From positions 205,859,494 through 205,923,493 of the forward strand of contig NC_059471.1 of the NCBI RefSeq assembly GCF_018139145.2: 64,000 nt of DNA, in the 5' to 3' direction. Below are positions 26,455 through 43,000 of this stretch, in pieces (position 1 is the first letter of the stretch; every line of letters begins with the position of its first letter). Made by a program: the position numbers and the translations under genes. Origin of the DNA: Gymnogyps californianus (taxonomy: Eukaryota > Chordata > Aves > Accipitriformes > Cathartidae). A model generated the notes under the pieces. That model searched no databases and had not been told where the DNA came from. It saw only the letters and a list, made by a program, of their open reading frames with translations.

Positions 26455-29400
26455 ACCATGCATACTATGAGTTGTCTGCTGTGTATAAATATGGATTTTA
26501 TCAAAGCAAAATGAAAGATTGCTGTTATTTTCAGATTTCTGCTGCATTTCTGTGTATTATCTGGACTTGAAAAAAATGAGTCTTTTGAAGAAGAGTCACT
26601 ATAGGAAAGAAAACAAGTTACGTATATTATTCAATCCTAATATTGGTGTATACTTTATGGGCACCAATAATATCTGAACCAAAGTATTATAAGTGCTGGA
26701 GATGAAAACAAACTTATAATTACCAGTATATGGCTGAACTCACCCATCAGACTTATAATTATAATGTTGTTGTTTAAATGGTTAAATGAGAGAAAATTAA
26801 GCCTATTAAGTTTAAAAGGGTTTTTGCTGTTTCTTTTAAGTGTTCATAAAACCACAAGTGAGCTTTGAATTAGGCTAGGGGAAACAAATGTCCTTAAAAT
26901 TGTCAGAAAAAGGTTATTATTATAGTAATGAATCAATCACTGCTTGCTGTAATAGATGACAACGAAAAACAAGAGTCTATTAACACACTCCTCTTAAGGT
27001 ATTGAAGCAGGAATGTGGTTGTTTAAGTAGGTGTCTAATGTCATTTACAACAGCCTCGGGCATTTGAGATGTTCGCATGGGACTTGCAGGTATGACACAG
27101 GACTTAGAAACTGCTGCCTGGAAGGGCAGGAGGAGGCTAGGCGGGATTTCTGGCCTTTTAATGGCACCGGACACCTACGTTTACACAACTGAATTGCACC
27201 CCAAATGCTGGCAGTCTCAGTTGTCCGCTGGAGGCAACCTTTACCTCCCTATTGACACCGTACCTGGAGATCTCTGTTCTTTAATGTGATGCTTTGAACC
27301 ACCTTGAATTAAGGTACTAAGCCTCAAGCTTGAAATAGAAGATTCCCAGAATTTCTAAATTATGGCAAACTTCAGGGCTAAAAACCAAGATATGGAGTCA
27401 GAGACCACTGAGTCTCACTTGTACTAGTAATGCAAAACCAGAATCATCTCATGAAATGAGACAGCGTGTGAGGTGAAGACAAGAAGTTCCTAAGAATTTT
27501 TTTCTAATTATTCCTGTGACTTAAAGAACATACTGTCCATTTTCAGAAGCATTTTGAAATCCAAGTTAGATGCTCTGCTGTAATTGCTCTTCCAGTTTGT
27601 ATAAATAATTTTAATTGAAGACTTCAAGGGAATAGCCAAATGACAGGGCTAAAAAGAATCAATAGCTCTTTTTGTACCTCGAGGAATATTTATGCAAAGT
27701 GGAATGGTTTTAATAGGAAAGATTTGTATGCAGTGCTTAATGAATGCTCAGTAGCTTGATAGATAGGCAACATGAACTCAAGCTCTAACTCCATATCAGG
27801 CAGAACAGATAGTGACATATGGATTTTCTGCACCTCAGGGAGAACACAAGGCTATTGAATATCACACCAGCCAACCAAAGAAATTTGACAAGATGCACAC
27901 GAAGACCTCAGATGTAGACAGTAACAGCCTGTGGTATACAAAATATGGATACATTTTTTTTCATCTAGGTTAATCTCTGTCCTGGTTATCATTCAACGAG
28001 TACCTAACAATCTAGTGAGTACCAAAAGAATAAAAATATGAAGAAAACACTAAAATAGGAACCTCATGGAGATTAGAATTCAGTAACTTTGTGACAGAAG
28101 TGGACACTTTTCCCAGGTCTTTGGTTAATGTAAGAAGAAATTTACAGATGTTACTGTGACCACTGTAGCGAGTTCATTTTACATGAAAACAATAGAAACA
28201 CAAAAAATATAATGGAAAATTAATGTTAGAAAAAATAGCACAAGTACTAAAAATTTCTAGCAACCTAAGTGCTATCTTCTGGTCTATCTATTTACATGCA
28301 GAATTCAATGAATTGCCTACTTTAGCGGATTGAAAAAGAATATCTTTCTGCTACCAAGTTCTTCACTGCTATTAATATTCCTAAAATGCAAGTATTATTT
28401 TTACTGTCACTATCAAGCATTCAAAACCACAAGTCATATCCCCTCCCCCAGCTAAAGTGACAGTCCCAATACATCGTATCAAATAAATAGTAAAATTGGC
28501 ATTTTTTTCTTTGCTTTCTGTTTGAAACCTCTTAAATATAATGTGGTCATACTTCAGAGATTTCCTCTGCAACTAGGGGAATAGAAACTTTTGTCTTGTA
28601 AAATTTAAGCTAAGATTCACATTTAGTCACCTTTTTTAAAAAAAATAATTAAGAGTTGCACTTTAAAGAATTCTGGTTACATACAGATTCAGGATAAAAT
28701 TGTGAGGACTAGCAACACTGCATCAGTCTACCTTGCAAAGATTCTCAAAAGTCAGGATTAATTTTACCCATGCATCTCTTGAACAGTTTTGGCATTAGTT
28801 ATATGACATATGCAAGCTTTTATGGTGAGAAATATAAAGTGGATTGAATGAAGTGGGATGTTGTGTACTGCACAAAGGAAAAAAAGTGAAGTGCAGCCCC
28901 TAGATGTCCATTCGTCTCAGCTATGAACTAGCAGGGCATCTATTAACTCCATCCTCATGTGGGGTGTAAAGACCACAGCATTCACCTTGCAGTTCCAGTC
29001 TCAATGCCCTCTCAATGTCCTCTCCTTGAAAAGCCAATTTAAATTGTGAAATGAAAGAAGACTGGTTTTTAGAAAATCAGGCTGAGGTTTTACCAAATAG
29101 CTGCTCCTGGTTTGGCTCACAAAAAGGAAAATGTAACCAGTATCACCGGTGAAAGGAACTGTAGGTGTCGTGGCTGAACAGAGAATGCAATGGTTTTGGT
29201 TGTACATGATGCAAATACACTGTTTCTGCTATGTTTTGCACTGTTTCCTCAGCTGCCTGTGCTGGAACACAAGCAGTAAACGTAACACATATCCACACCG
29301 ACTGGCCTAACACGGGTGGGAGAAATTATCACTCTCCATGATGCCTGAAATATTTTTTGTTATTGCTGTTAGTTACTTTCCAAAAAGTTAATTTTCCTTC

Positions 29401-30812
29401 TCTTAACTCCATGGGATTAATAGCAACATCTGAAGAGAGAGAGATATCTTCAGTCTTAGCTAGACTGAAATGGGGACACAAAAGACCACTGCTGGTTCAG
29501 ACGAAATATCCTAGCTTCCAAACAAAGCAAGGGTGTTAAGGGAGGCTGGTAACACAAGCTGTTTTTATGTATGCTGCTCTGCTCTCACAGACCTGCCACG
29601 TGGCATAAGCTTGCAGCTGCAAGACTGACACTTGGTGAGGCCTTGGTATACATTAAAAGAGTGTTTTAGCCTGGAGATGCATAAGGGTAATGAAAAGATA
29701 CTCCTTTCTCAGCAGTCCAACAAGTAGCACAATTTCTCATGTTCCTAATGCCATGCCTTAATTTTGGGAGGCCAGTCTTCCTGGTGCCACTAGATGAGGT
29801 GCTGTCAGGCAGGTGAGCTAACTGAATTTCAGCTAGCTTCTGGTATTCTGGAAATGAAGTCCTACATACGTGTGTGACCAGTTCTTCACTGAGCTCCTGG
29901 TCAGTGAATCTCTTGAGATGACAACTGTGGTAAACAATTAGCTACCAGGAGGAGGGAATATTGTAAAAGATAATAGTCAGATGGGTCTTGCCTGATAGCA
30001 TGTGAGAGAGACTTGACCTGTTTGAAAATGAAGATAGGTACAGTGGTGTGTGGTCATGATACACTGAGTCCTTTAGTGATATTCTGACAGTATTCATATT
30101 CCCAGATGACTGCAAAAACATCTGTTTTTTTTAATTTTAACATATTTGCTTCTTTGGATTGAAGGCATTCCTTGTGCATAATAGTTCACCTTTTCTGGTG
30201 TTGCTGAAACTGGACAGCTTGCATCTAATCTGATCTGACATTAGGTGAGATAATGGTTTGGTCATCTGAACTAACAATGGACAAACAGGGAACAGAACTA
30301 AGGATCTGACTGAACTTGTAAAAATGCATCCTTTTGCAGATGTCCCCAATTCCTTCTGTCTTGAGTACTCTATTTTTTACAGATGTTGTGAGATATTAGC
30401 CTTACTGTGCAAAAATATGCGTGAATGATAACTAGATAATTATTCCCTAAGCTTAGTGACATTGTAGGGTCAACCACCTGATAATGGCTTTAGTTTTGCT
30501 CTTATTCAAGTGAATAACAACATTTATGACTTTGTAGATCAACAAGTGTGCAGTGTCTCCAATTTGCTTACATTTAGAGTAACCGCAGCTTCTTGAAAAA
30601 TTCATCATGTATAGAAGATTGTTACGGGTCTTGACAGTAGGCCCACAGGTAGCGGCAAGGCCATGGGTCACTCCTTCCTGTATTTCTAACAGCTGGCTCA
30701 TTCCCTTTGGAGATATCTCAGGTGGAGTAGAAATTCTGAGTGGTAGAGCAGTGATCTCTAGACTCTAGGTCTCTAGTCTCTAGGCTTCATCCTAATACAG
30801 CCATCTAGAAGT

Positions 30813-30851
30813 GACAGATGTCTACACATAAGATAGGTGTAGACATCTGTC
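30813..30851. repeat. Perfect 15-bp inverted repeat with 9-nt loop
   Basis: GACAGATGTCTACAC at 30813-30827 is followed by a 9-nt spacer (ATAAGATAG) and its exact reverse complement at 30837-30851. A further partial copy of the right arm (TGTAGACATCT) follows at 30854-30864. No known transposon was recognised around it. Confidence 0.9.
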
Positions 30852-33800
30852 TTGTAGACATCTATATCTGTTAGCGGAACCTTATCTTACATTTATGAAT
30901 TTTTATCTCTAGAATAGATTAACTAATATAGTGAAGCTACCATTCCTGAGAGAATAGCATCTAAAAAAGCCCAAGTCTGCATTGTTTACAAATGATTTAG
31001 CATCCTGGAGCTGGCCAAGTGTATGCTTGGCTGATGAAATGAAGGAGCGTGTTTCCCAGTTCTTGATTCACACTGTTGAGCTATGGCAATTCATCACAGA
31101 TGTATATACGTTTCTGGAAAGTTCAACCTGCAATGACCGTAGCTATTCATCAGTTAGAAGGGTCATCAACAGACTCAATTAACCACTTGTGCACCATGTC
31201 TTTGAGCTGTTTCCTGGAAACTTTCACCAAAAGATCTGGAACTTGCTGAAAAGTGCAGAGTGAGAATCTTTCCTGAGTTTGATTATGTGGGAGTGTTTCA
31301 GTTTATCTAGTCCATTGAATAACCTTGAGAATTGTAGGAAAGTTTTTGCCTTTTCAGCTTGAGCTTTTATCTGACTCAGCCTCAGGCCTAAATCCTTGTT
31401 TGCCTTAGAACAGCAGTCATTCAAAATCACTGACTATAAAAACCTTTTCATGTAGATGCAGTCTTTTACCAGTGACGTTCACTCAGCATTTTAATGGGAT
31501 ACAGGGGCCTCTTAAATGCAGACAGTTTTCTATCGGCAGCGTGAGGCTTCAGACAAGAGAAAGCAATGTAACCTCTCAGGAAAGAACGTGGTATCAGCTC
31601 CTAGGCTGTCCTGAGGTAGACAGAGATGCTGTGGAGTGTAATGTTCGTATCCAGCTGCTTGATTGAGCTCCAAATGCTAAAACATGTCCTAGAAAGGCAT
31701 TTGCAGTATTATTAACAACCATTAGCTCACAGATGCTAGATTTACATGAGGGCATAATAACCCTCAGGAATTCTGAAACATCTGGCAAATGGGATCAGGA
31801 ATGTAATTTTGGCTGTTTTTGACTCATCCACTGAGATGTGGTTCCTCTGAGTCTGCTTGTGAGGTTTGTTGTGAGTCTGGGACAATTATAGCTACCTCTT
31901 AGTGCCCAGCACTGGGCACTGAGTGGTGGTGTTAGACCACCAGGACCTCAGATATCTCTTGTTGCATCTCAGTGCACTGTTTGCCTCACTGCTTTAATTG
32001 TTTCGTACCATCACAGCAATGCCAAGTCACTGTCAGGCAGCTGCTTCCGTGTTCCAGAGAATGAAATCCAAAATTGTTTCATTTTGAAACCTGCAGGTGA
32101 AATCACTGTGTTGTGATCATGTTAAAGGATGACAATAACATCTTACATAGACTCACACTTCTCTTTGAATAGCATTTGTATCTGACCCCTAAATTAGATT
32201 TTGGGTGGAGAAGTAAACCAAAGTTACAATATTAGTTTTCTGTGAGCTTGCTTCTTTAACAATTAGGATAAAGTACAGCATTGGTGTCTTCAGCCTGTGG
32301 CCAAGATCAGGTAAGATGAAGAGGATGGTACCTTTTCTTCCTTTTTTCCCCTTATCCGATGCAGGTCTGAAACACTAGGATTTTGTTTACCACTTGGCCA
32401 AAAAAAAAAGTATCAGCCTTGCAAGGGAAAGGCTCCAGAGCTGTATTACAGCTGGGAGCACCAGCACCCGTGGTTATCCCTTACACCCAGGTTGCTTCAC
32501 AGATCATAGTGCCATTGTCCTCAAGCTTTCTGCTATAATGCCCTACTGCCACAATATGATATTCTGATCCTTTATCAAAGCCTCCTATGACTGTGATCAT
32601 AGCTGGACTGCACATAAATTGCACAACACCACACAGTTTGTGTCAAAAGAATAAATAAAATCTATTTTAAAAGCTCTGTTCATCATCCAGTGATGCCTAT
32701 CTAACAAACAAAAGGTACATATGCCATTTTAAATAGTTTTGAAACACAAGATTTTAACAGCTTTATGAATAAAATGCTGTTGATGGAACCTGGGAGGCTT
32801 TCATATCTCCAGTTGATTAGATTGTAAAATGGCTGAACAGGGAGAGAACTCCTACTTCAGGAAGTGTGAAAAGGATTGGATATCAGGAAATACAAGCACT
32901 TTGCTGAACAGTGCTTTTATAAATATTCTGACCTTAAATATCTTTTTTCAGTTTACCATTATCGTATTTAGAAATCACTTCAAATATTCATAGAAACCAT
33001 GTTAGACGCCACAATCATTAGCCCGAGATTCTCCAATTACTTTACATCAGAACTCTGTCACTCTTCTCAAAAATGAAGACATTTGAGGCCAAAATTTATT
33101 CTGAGATGTAATTTTGTACATATCGGGCTCACATAATTATAGAGTGATTATATATTTGAATGTACATTTCTGTCTTGCATTCTTAATATAGTTGAATTAA
33201 TTACCTCAGAAAAAAACCAACATTATTTCTATGCATTTTAAAGCACTTTTTTCCTATATATTCTCATCACAATCCATGACTACAATAATCACCATCAATA
33301 CTATTATGACACCCATATTCAATTTCAACGTCAAAATTTAAGTTGCAAGGATACTCTCTTCTCCAGAGAAAAGAACTCCATATGAACAAGTTCACCAATA
33401 ACCAGCCCACACTTCAGATGGATTAGCAAGTAACTATATTTCAGTGCTGGATCTGAGAATGCTAAATCATGACAAACAAGGAAAATCTCTCACGCAGTGT
33501 ATTAGGTAATATGAAAATATTAGGAAAAATGAAGTTCATGTTACTAAAATCTCCTGAACTTCAGGAAGTCTGTTGTATCCTTTGTTCACTTAATCAGCTA
33601 ATTTAATTTTGCCTTTGGGAACCAAATTGCATTAAGTTAAAATGGCAACAAGAATTGAGAATTAAAAAGCTGTTAGACTAATTTTTATAAAACCAATGCC
33701 AAAAATCTATATTCTACTTCTTTCTTACATATTACTTCTTTGTATAAATTATCTGTTTATCTATTTGGCATCAGAAACATCATACTGGCTGTAATATAAG

Positions 33801-34394
33801 ACTTGAGGCAAATTGCATTTTTTAAAAAATAATGCTTTTCACAACCTTCACACTTCCTACTTGCGAAGTCCTGGAGAGTCCTACAGAATAAACTAGAGTT
33901 CAGGGTGATTTATTCCGACATATGATAGTCCAGATCATTCCTTTGCTACAAAAGAATGAAAGGAAAGTTCCAGAAGAATCACCTGGGACTATTCCACCCA
34001 CATTATTTGTGCCTGTGTGTGTTTATGTGTCTGCCTCCTGTACTGTAACACACTAAAAGGATCCTGCTCTGCTGCTGTGGTCCGTCCACAGTGATCTGCC
34101 ACAGGCTAGGAAAGTCTCTTTATCTTCACAGTGACTCTGGTCACCACGAACTTGGTTTTCTGCAGAGACAACATAAATCCCAAACTACCATTTTTTCTAT
34201 GAAGTCTTGGTGAGAAATGGAAGTAAAAATTATGCACGTGTCCCAGTACCAATGTGCAGCCTGACTATTATCTGAGGAACAAGGACTGCTGGGGAGAGAC
34301 AGTACACAGTGGCAGGGCTGCACAAACACAGGACTACAGTCACTGGTAACCAGTTGCACCAGTGGAAATCCCCATTGGATCTAAAGAACAAAAA

Positions 34395-34592
34395 TCTTCA
34401 TCATGAGAGTGATTAAATATTGGGACAGGAGCCCACAGACGCTGTGGGATCTCTGTCCTATACAATTTTCTAAAGTCCCATGGATGAAGCCCTGAGCAAC
34501 CTGATCCAACCACGAAGTTAGCCCTCCTTTAAGCAGAAGGTTAGTGACTGGAGGTCCCCGCCAAATGAAATTATTCTATTATTCTCTGATTG
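34395..34592 (+). mobile_element. Diverged CR1 3' end
   Basis: The plus strand shows the CR1 3' region in sense orientation: a CATCATGAGAGTGATTAAAT stretch, GAGCAACCTGATCC, AAGTTAGCCCTCC, GGAGGTCCCC, and a degraded ATTATTCTATTATTCTCTGATT tail. It is clearly more diverged than the copy at 62823-62925. It is only about 0.7 kb from the PDZ2 exon, within the intron. Confidence 0.85.
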
Positions 34593-35309
34593 TCTTCTGC
34601 TACAGGAAATGATAGCTGGCTTGGAAACTGAGTTCATCTTCCTCCAGAAATATTTCATCCATATATAGACCTGATGTGAGCCTGCAAACCTTTAAGACAG
34701 TGGTTTGCAATCTTTATCAGTCTGTGGACATGAAAGTATTTCTAGATCTCAAGAGCAGCTTTAAATCTCTTCAGAGGAAGTTTCTTTTATTTAGTTAGTT
34801 TTCACAGATTCTTTATTAGTAGGCCACAGATGCCTACGTGTCCGTATGCCACACTGAAAACTCTTGTTTTGATGGTTCTAATGAGAACAATGTTGGATCA
34901 GACTCGACTTTGATTATTTTGCAAAACCATCCTTTCTAAAGAAATAAATTTGCACTTAGTAGTCTGTGCTCTCTCTCCCTGTCTCTTTTTCTTTCCATGC
35001 ACAGACTCCCCTTGAGTAAACAGCCTATAAGCCAAAGAACATCATGCCCCATTTTTATGTAGGAGAATGCAGAGATATTTTCTCCCTTAAAATATTGTGA
35101 AATGGGAAAAATAAGCTACTTGGCATTATTAGAAAGAAAACTTAGAAAAAAGTTTTATCTGAGGAGCTTATCTTTTCTTATAGAGCAGCTGCTTTACACA
35201 TTAACACAGAAAGTCATATGGAAAAATGTATGCATTCATGGAGAGAGTGAGACTCAGAAATCTATGTCTCATTGTACTTCTCATATAAAAGAACAGAGGA
35301 ACCATCCTA

Positions 35310-36953
<1,644 letters not shown>

Positions 36954-37075
36954 CTCGGAAACCTTGGGCCTGCATAGGCTTTGTTCCAAGTTCTGCGTTG
37001 GGCATGTTATGCTGCTGTAGCTTCCTTTTTGCTTCTAGGACAGGGTTTTCAAATTGTGTTCTTCTATTTATGTGG
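36954..37075 (-). CDS. MAGI2: MAGI2 exon: second half of WW2 and linker to PDZ2
   Basis: This internal coding exon is 122 nt, with acceptor TTTCCAG and donor GTACAG. It starts in phase 2, completing Asp, and continues HINRRTQFENPVLEAKRKL, followed by a Gln- and Pro-containing linker that ends in GFR plus one base of the next codon. It finishes the WW2 fold. The position of the second signature Trp holds Phe (TQFENP), which is also my recollection of mammalian MAGI2, so this looks like a family trait and not damage. Together with the 58-nt exon it makes 180 nt, or 60 codons. The exon leaves phase 1. That phase matches both the PDZ2 exon at 35497 and the candidate cassette exon at 36331. Confidence 0.96.
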
Positions 37076-40000
37076 CTGGAAAAAATTTAGTTTTGATTAA
37101 AAACTGGGTTCAGTTGGGGAAAATGATCATTTTCACAGTAGGATGCTGTATGTGACTTAGGTGTGTGTAGTTAGAGAGCAAAACCGTTATGAATCCCCAA
37201 CGGGCCTGAGCATGTCCCTTATACTCCACACAATTTTGTTGGGGATGAGAAATGCACAATTTAGTGCATTGCATAATGAACAGCACTGAGAAGTGTCCTA
37301 TCATTTCAATATGCTGAACTCTGCTACAGACAAATGGTTTTGATCTATGGGACTACATATTAAACAGCAGTATTGCTGAAGCATGCTACAATGATGGCTT
37401 TTCATGTCTTTAGCACAAGCATTGTTCTGTGCATGATTCAAAGGATCTGAACCAGTTTTGTGCATTATTATTGATTAGCTCTAAGTGAAATTACTTAATC
37501 ACTTATAGAAAAGGTAAAGCCTAGAACACAGAGTGCTTTTATGATCACAGCTTAGAAATAAATCTAACATAGGAAATAAACTGAAGACGATTTCTTTTTA
37601 ATTCTATGGTATATATCTGCTCAGCTGTACAGAAAATCAGATGTTGCAGAAACTAAGTCAGATGGTAGATTAGAACTACATAGATAAATATATGAAATAT
37701 AAGAAAAGTTAATGTACACATTTTTTTCTTGACGTTTTACATTTCCTACAACAGGTCAGTAAGTACATCTCTGTCATTACACCATGAATTTTCTGTATTG
37801 TGTTTAGAACTACTATCTTAACTACATACTCTCATCATATCCTTGATTTTAATTCTTTAATTTAAAGCATACATTTTATCAAGCAATGAGTAATCCTACA
37901 ATCCTGTCCTGTGATATGTTTCACATGTTCTCTGAAGAAGGCAAAACAATTTAGTAGGCTGCATCGAACAACTCCACAAGATAGGATCACAATAGGATCA
38001 CAACTGAGAAAAGGGGCTTGTGCTGCAAACTTTCTCGGGAAATAAATACTTATGTACAGAAGGGCAGGTTTTCAAACATGTCACTCCTTATTTGTTCTCA
38101 CTGAGCTACTATGTATTGAGTTCTTCTGAAAATCCAGTCCCAACCATGGGCTTTAAGCACTTGGAGAGGTGACCTGGGAACTTTTGAGAGTCTGAGATCC
38201 TAAAAAGGGTAGAATATCTTCAATTTATATTGAAATGACCTTTTATGCCGCATTAAGTACTTTTCAAGTCCCTTGGGATTCAGATCCTATGACTGCTTCA
38301 AAGAAAGTAAAAGTGGAATTGCCATTAAGAAGTGAGGTAGAGGAAAGGCAGCAAGTCCTATGGGAGTGCAATACACTTGGAAAATCAGGCTTTAGTGGCC
38401 AGAGCTAATGCAATGAAAAGGTTTCCAGTCATGTAAAAGAATATTTGATTTAATGAGAGGAAGTAAATGTGATAAATCCGGGAGTTGCTACTTTGTTAAC
38501 ATGGCTATAACTCATTCAAGTGGCTGCTAACTTACTCTCATACTCTAAAATTTTGAATAATAGTTTTCTTGTAAATTTTAATCTATGTTGCAGACAGAGA
38601 AAGTCCCTTTTCTTTCTTTCCTTCTTCAGACAGGCTGTTCAAGATTGTAGGCTTTTCTTTCCCAGATTTTTGCTTTCTAGTTAGACCATGCTGTAATTGT
38701 CAGGGTCTTCAGCACCTTAGCCTATTGCAAACCTAGAAACATATGATTAAAGGGAGACAAACTTTACCAGTTATGAAAAAGGTAATTTTCATGCTACCAC
38801 CTATCATGTGATGTATTTCAATATTGTAAAGGAAATTCTACTTTTGCCATTACACAAGGCAGTAATGAAACATCATGTGAAATACTACATAAAGTTCTGA
38901 TCACCCATGACCAAATAAAATGAATCCATAGAAAAGGTTTTACAGGAAGACCAGTGAAAGAGAGTCTTCTATGATAGAAGACCAAAGTTTTAGCTTTTTA
39001 GTCAAGCAGAATTAATTCTGATATATAATTGCATTCTATGAATACATTTGGAAGTAAATACTAGAATGTATTAAAGATGTTAGGATTTCAGACTTGAAAT
39101 CTGTAGGCTTCTTACAAGCAGAAGTGTGAAATTACGAAACAGCTTCCAATAGCAGATATGGGGTAAAATATCTAGCTTGTTTTATGTTAGCATTCAATAT
39201 GATTAAAAACAGGGTCACTACACAGTGGGTTAATTGCTTCAACATAGGGCTCATGTCTTATTTTAGAGGCTCTAAAGTATCCTGCCCTGGTCTTCAGCTG
39301 CCTTTCAACAAGAGCGTGAGTTTCCCATAGCTTTTGTGCCGTATTAAGCAGATGGAATGGATATCCAAGATCACACTACAGATCTGCATTTAGGACCTTG
39401 AACTATGCTTAGTGTCATGTTACAACTTCAGGGCATATCTCAGTGCTGCAGGAGGTCTCTTGCAGACCTAAGTTACAGCTTATAATTTAGTTAATATAGG
39501 GTGTGTCCATGGCTCAAGGAACATCCATTCCTGTGGTACTGACATCACAGCCAGAATCTGTTATCCACTGCCTCTCCACAGTTTCTAGATAGAGTTTAAG
39601 TTATGGTTTAGTTCATTTACACAGAAATATCTTCAGTAATGGCTATATTGAAAATGACCTTTTTGTCCTAGCAGATAGACAGGAAGACTAACAGAGGTAC
39701 TTGAAGCACCTCAAGTTGTTGGTGCAACCTTAATAATTCTTAGCTCCAATTTATTCCCATATTTTGACTGTTTTATGGTAGTGTGCAGTCTCAAAAGCAC
39801 AATGTGAGAATTCCAACAAATTCAAACAACTGCATTAAATATTGTGTCCAAGAGGAGTCAAAGAGAAGAAAATTATACTGATAATCAGTCATTTTTATCA
39901 GTCAGTAACACTGTATTTATGTTCCTAGACTGAGGAGACATGAAACACCTCCCTTTCATGCAATTTTAAATGCTATACAGCTTCATGGATAAATCAGAAA

Positions 40001-43000
40001 AATTGCTACTGATGAGTTTACCTGAGAAAGAAGTTATTAAGCTAAGTAGTTTCCTTGAAAGGACATTCTAGCCTTTCATCTAGCTACTTCAACTGCATAC
40101 AAAATAGATATTACTAACCTAGGCTTTAATAAGACAAGCTAAATGCGAGTTTTAGAGATGGTTACAAATAAGTGCTTTTGTGGTTAAAATAGATTTTGGA
40201 TGTAATCCAAAAATGTATTGCTCATTGCTCATAGTAACTAATTCAGTGAGCATTTCTATCTTCACTTTTCTTCCTTTATTTTATACAATGCATATTAAAT
40301 ATAAAAGCCTAATCCAAAGACAAGAATCCAACTAATTTCTCCTAGTACCATTGTGGCTCTACAGAAGAATCATGCTGCCTTTTGTTTGCTTTCTAGTCCT
40401 AGGAACCCTGAATTTCCCTCTGCAGAGAAGAAGAGGTAGTCGGTGCCGCTGTCCTCTGGTAGCTTGCCACATACTAACTGGGGACAACTTCTCAGAGGTA
40501 GGATTTGGTTTTGGGCTGCAGTTTGCTGTGAAGTTGAAATACTGTCTCTTGTGTTATGAGTAGGTACTGTCACCACCAGCCAGCCTATAAGACATAGGCA
40601 CCATTGTGCCATCTCATCAGTGAATGTGGCCAGGCTAAGTTGTTTTTGTGATGGAGTTTCGTGTTGGATGTGCTTAAGACAACCGAAACACATTCTCAGG
40701 AGATTTATGGGCGGTAATGCCTAGTATGCAGATTTTAGTTGATGGCCAAGATACCGAGCTCTGCCAAAATGGTAGTACGTCTAAGCGTGTGCATCAGCAG
40801 GAGTTTAACATATCTCCTTTTCTTAGCTGCTTTAATGTATGGATATTTTTGGTAGTTTGTAACTCTGACTTTTGAAATTGTTGCCTATAACCCACCAAAG
40901 TAATAACCCATCAAAGTAATTCTGAGGATCAGGATGCCTAAAAGATGGACATTCTGATGCATAACTTGTTAGTGCCTAACTCCTCTTTACATTCATGTTT
41001 TTCAGTTACTAATACTTTATAATGACAAAAAGACCTGATATAAGTTTTTCTGTTTGAGTAGTAACAGAGTGTTGTCAGAAATTGTAGGTCAAGGAGGTAC
41101 ATTTTCCAGAATAAATACCTGTATGGTTAATTTAGCTGTTCTATTAAGGAGACCATGTCTGGAAATTGAGCTCTGTGTTGTAGTTAATCATCCTTAAAGG
41201 GGGAAATAATCTTTTGGCAATTAGAATGCTGAAAGACCCAGCGCATTCTAATAACCACATTCTCTCCATAGCCCTGCACAGCTAAGTGCTGCTAGTTCTT
41301 AGTTTATAAATTAAGAGAAAATTGCATGAAAGTTAATCCACATATAGCAAACACTTCTTATTTATGTCAAATGTCTACACCTTACAAATGAAGCCTGGAC
41401 CTGCATAACAAGGCAAATGAAAATTTTAATAATGTCTCACACTTACATTCATGCATGATTAAGAGAGGAAGTTATACTGGAGACCTTATTTTTTAACAGA
41501 ATTTGCAAATATGTTGTGATTAGTCTTTATTAACTTTACTAGCAACAGCTTTGAGGTTTTTCTTTGTTTCTTTTTTAGCTTTTCCTCTGGTATCAGAATA
41601 TTGGAGCTGAGTATGGCTGGTCTTTGTAAGGTGAACCTGTCTGCCTCATTGGTCATCCTTACAAACCTCCCATGGGATGCAAATATTTCAGTGGGCAGAA
41701 TACAAGCCCTTCTTTCACTGACAGTTTTAAAGGCCTGCATGTAAAGTTGGACTGGACTTGAATGTGTGAAAGTTCATAACCTAACTTTTCATGATTTATC
41801 CACTTTTATGACATAATTAAGAGAGTTTATTGTAATCTGATTTTATCTAGTTAAAAATGAACTCATCTGTTGAATACTGGTAATAAAAAAGGTGTGACTG
41901 CTACTTTTTAGCATGAAAAATGGAAAGCAAACTTTGTTTCAAAATTATTGAGCTCAGACAGCAAATTAAAGTACAGCTACATTTTACTGACTATAAAAGT
42001 CCTTATGAACTTAGTATGGCTGCAGTTTTAATACCATTCTGTGAACATCCATTCCACTTCTAAAAACCTCTGAGCCTGCAGTACGTTTGATATATCTTTC
42101 CACAAATCTTATCTGTGGTAGGATTAATAAATTTGGCACTAACAGCCTTAAAGTATGTAATTGCATAATAACATCTGGGCCTGGTGCCTTGCGTCTGTTT
42201 ACCTGTGGTTGGACATGAAATGGAGATAAATACTTGTTCCTTTTCTGACTCTGCAGTGAAGTGTGGAGCCTCACCGGTGCCAGAATGCCTTGGGCTGCGC
42301 TAACAACCAAGCAGGGTCTCAGTAAGAGATTAATGCACAGAAATTGCACAACACCTGTTACTCACCAAAATACACTGAAAACCACTGGGGCAGAAGACTT
42401 ACTCACACCCAGCAGCTGCATAATTGCACATGCAGAAATCTTCAGAGGAGGTAAAGTACAAAGAGACACGAGAACTCCGGCCTCTGGCTACTTGGAGACA
42501 TCATAAAAGAACTCAGGCATATAGAGAGAGGGTAATTTAATGGCATTACATAGGGATTTCAAAAACTTACTTATCTTTTTGCTTGAATCTGGACTGACTA
42601 AGCTGATTTGGGCTGAGCAGCAAAGCAGATGGGGCTGCTGGCTCTTTCACCTGAGGGCAGGGAACAAGCTGGGGACAAAGCAGCAGAGCAGGTGCTACTG
42701 CATTTGGAGAATGGGACAGAAGGAGTCAGAAGGGCAGTGGCCAAACACTTTTCATTTGTTTGTTTGCTTTGTAGGAGGACTAGGGAAGGTGCATGGGCAT
42801 CCACAAGCTGCTGCTGTTACAGCAGTAAAGAAAGGGGCATCCCACATTTCCTAACCCTCCAGAAGTCAGATCTTTTTTTGATCTCCCTGTCCAGCTCTAC
42901 CCTGTGCATGTTAATAGCAGCATATCCTGAGGTACAGAAAAGCTGCAGCCCCAGTATCTGTCCAGAGTGGTCCTGCAGTCAACGTGTTGGCATTGATTCG

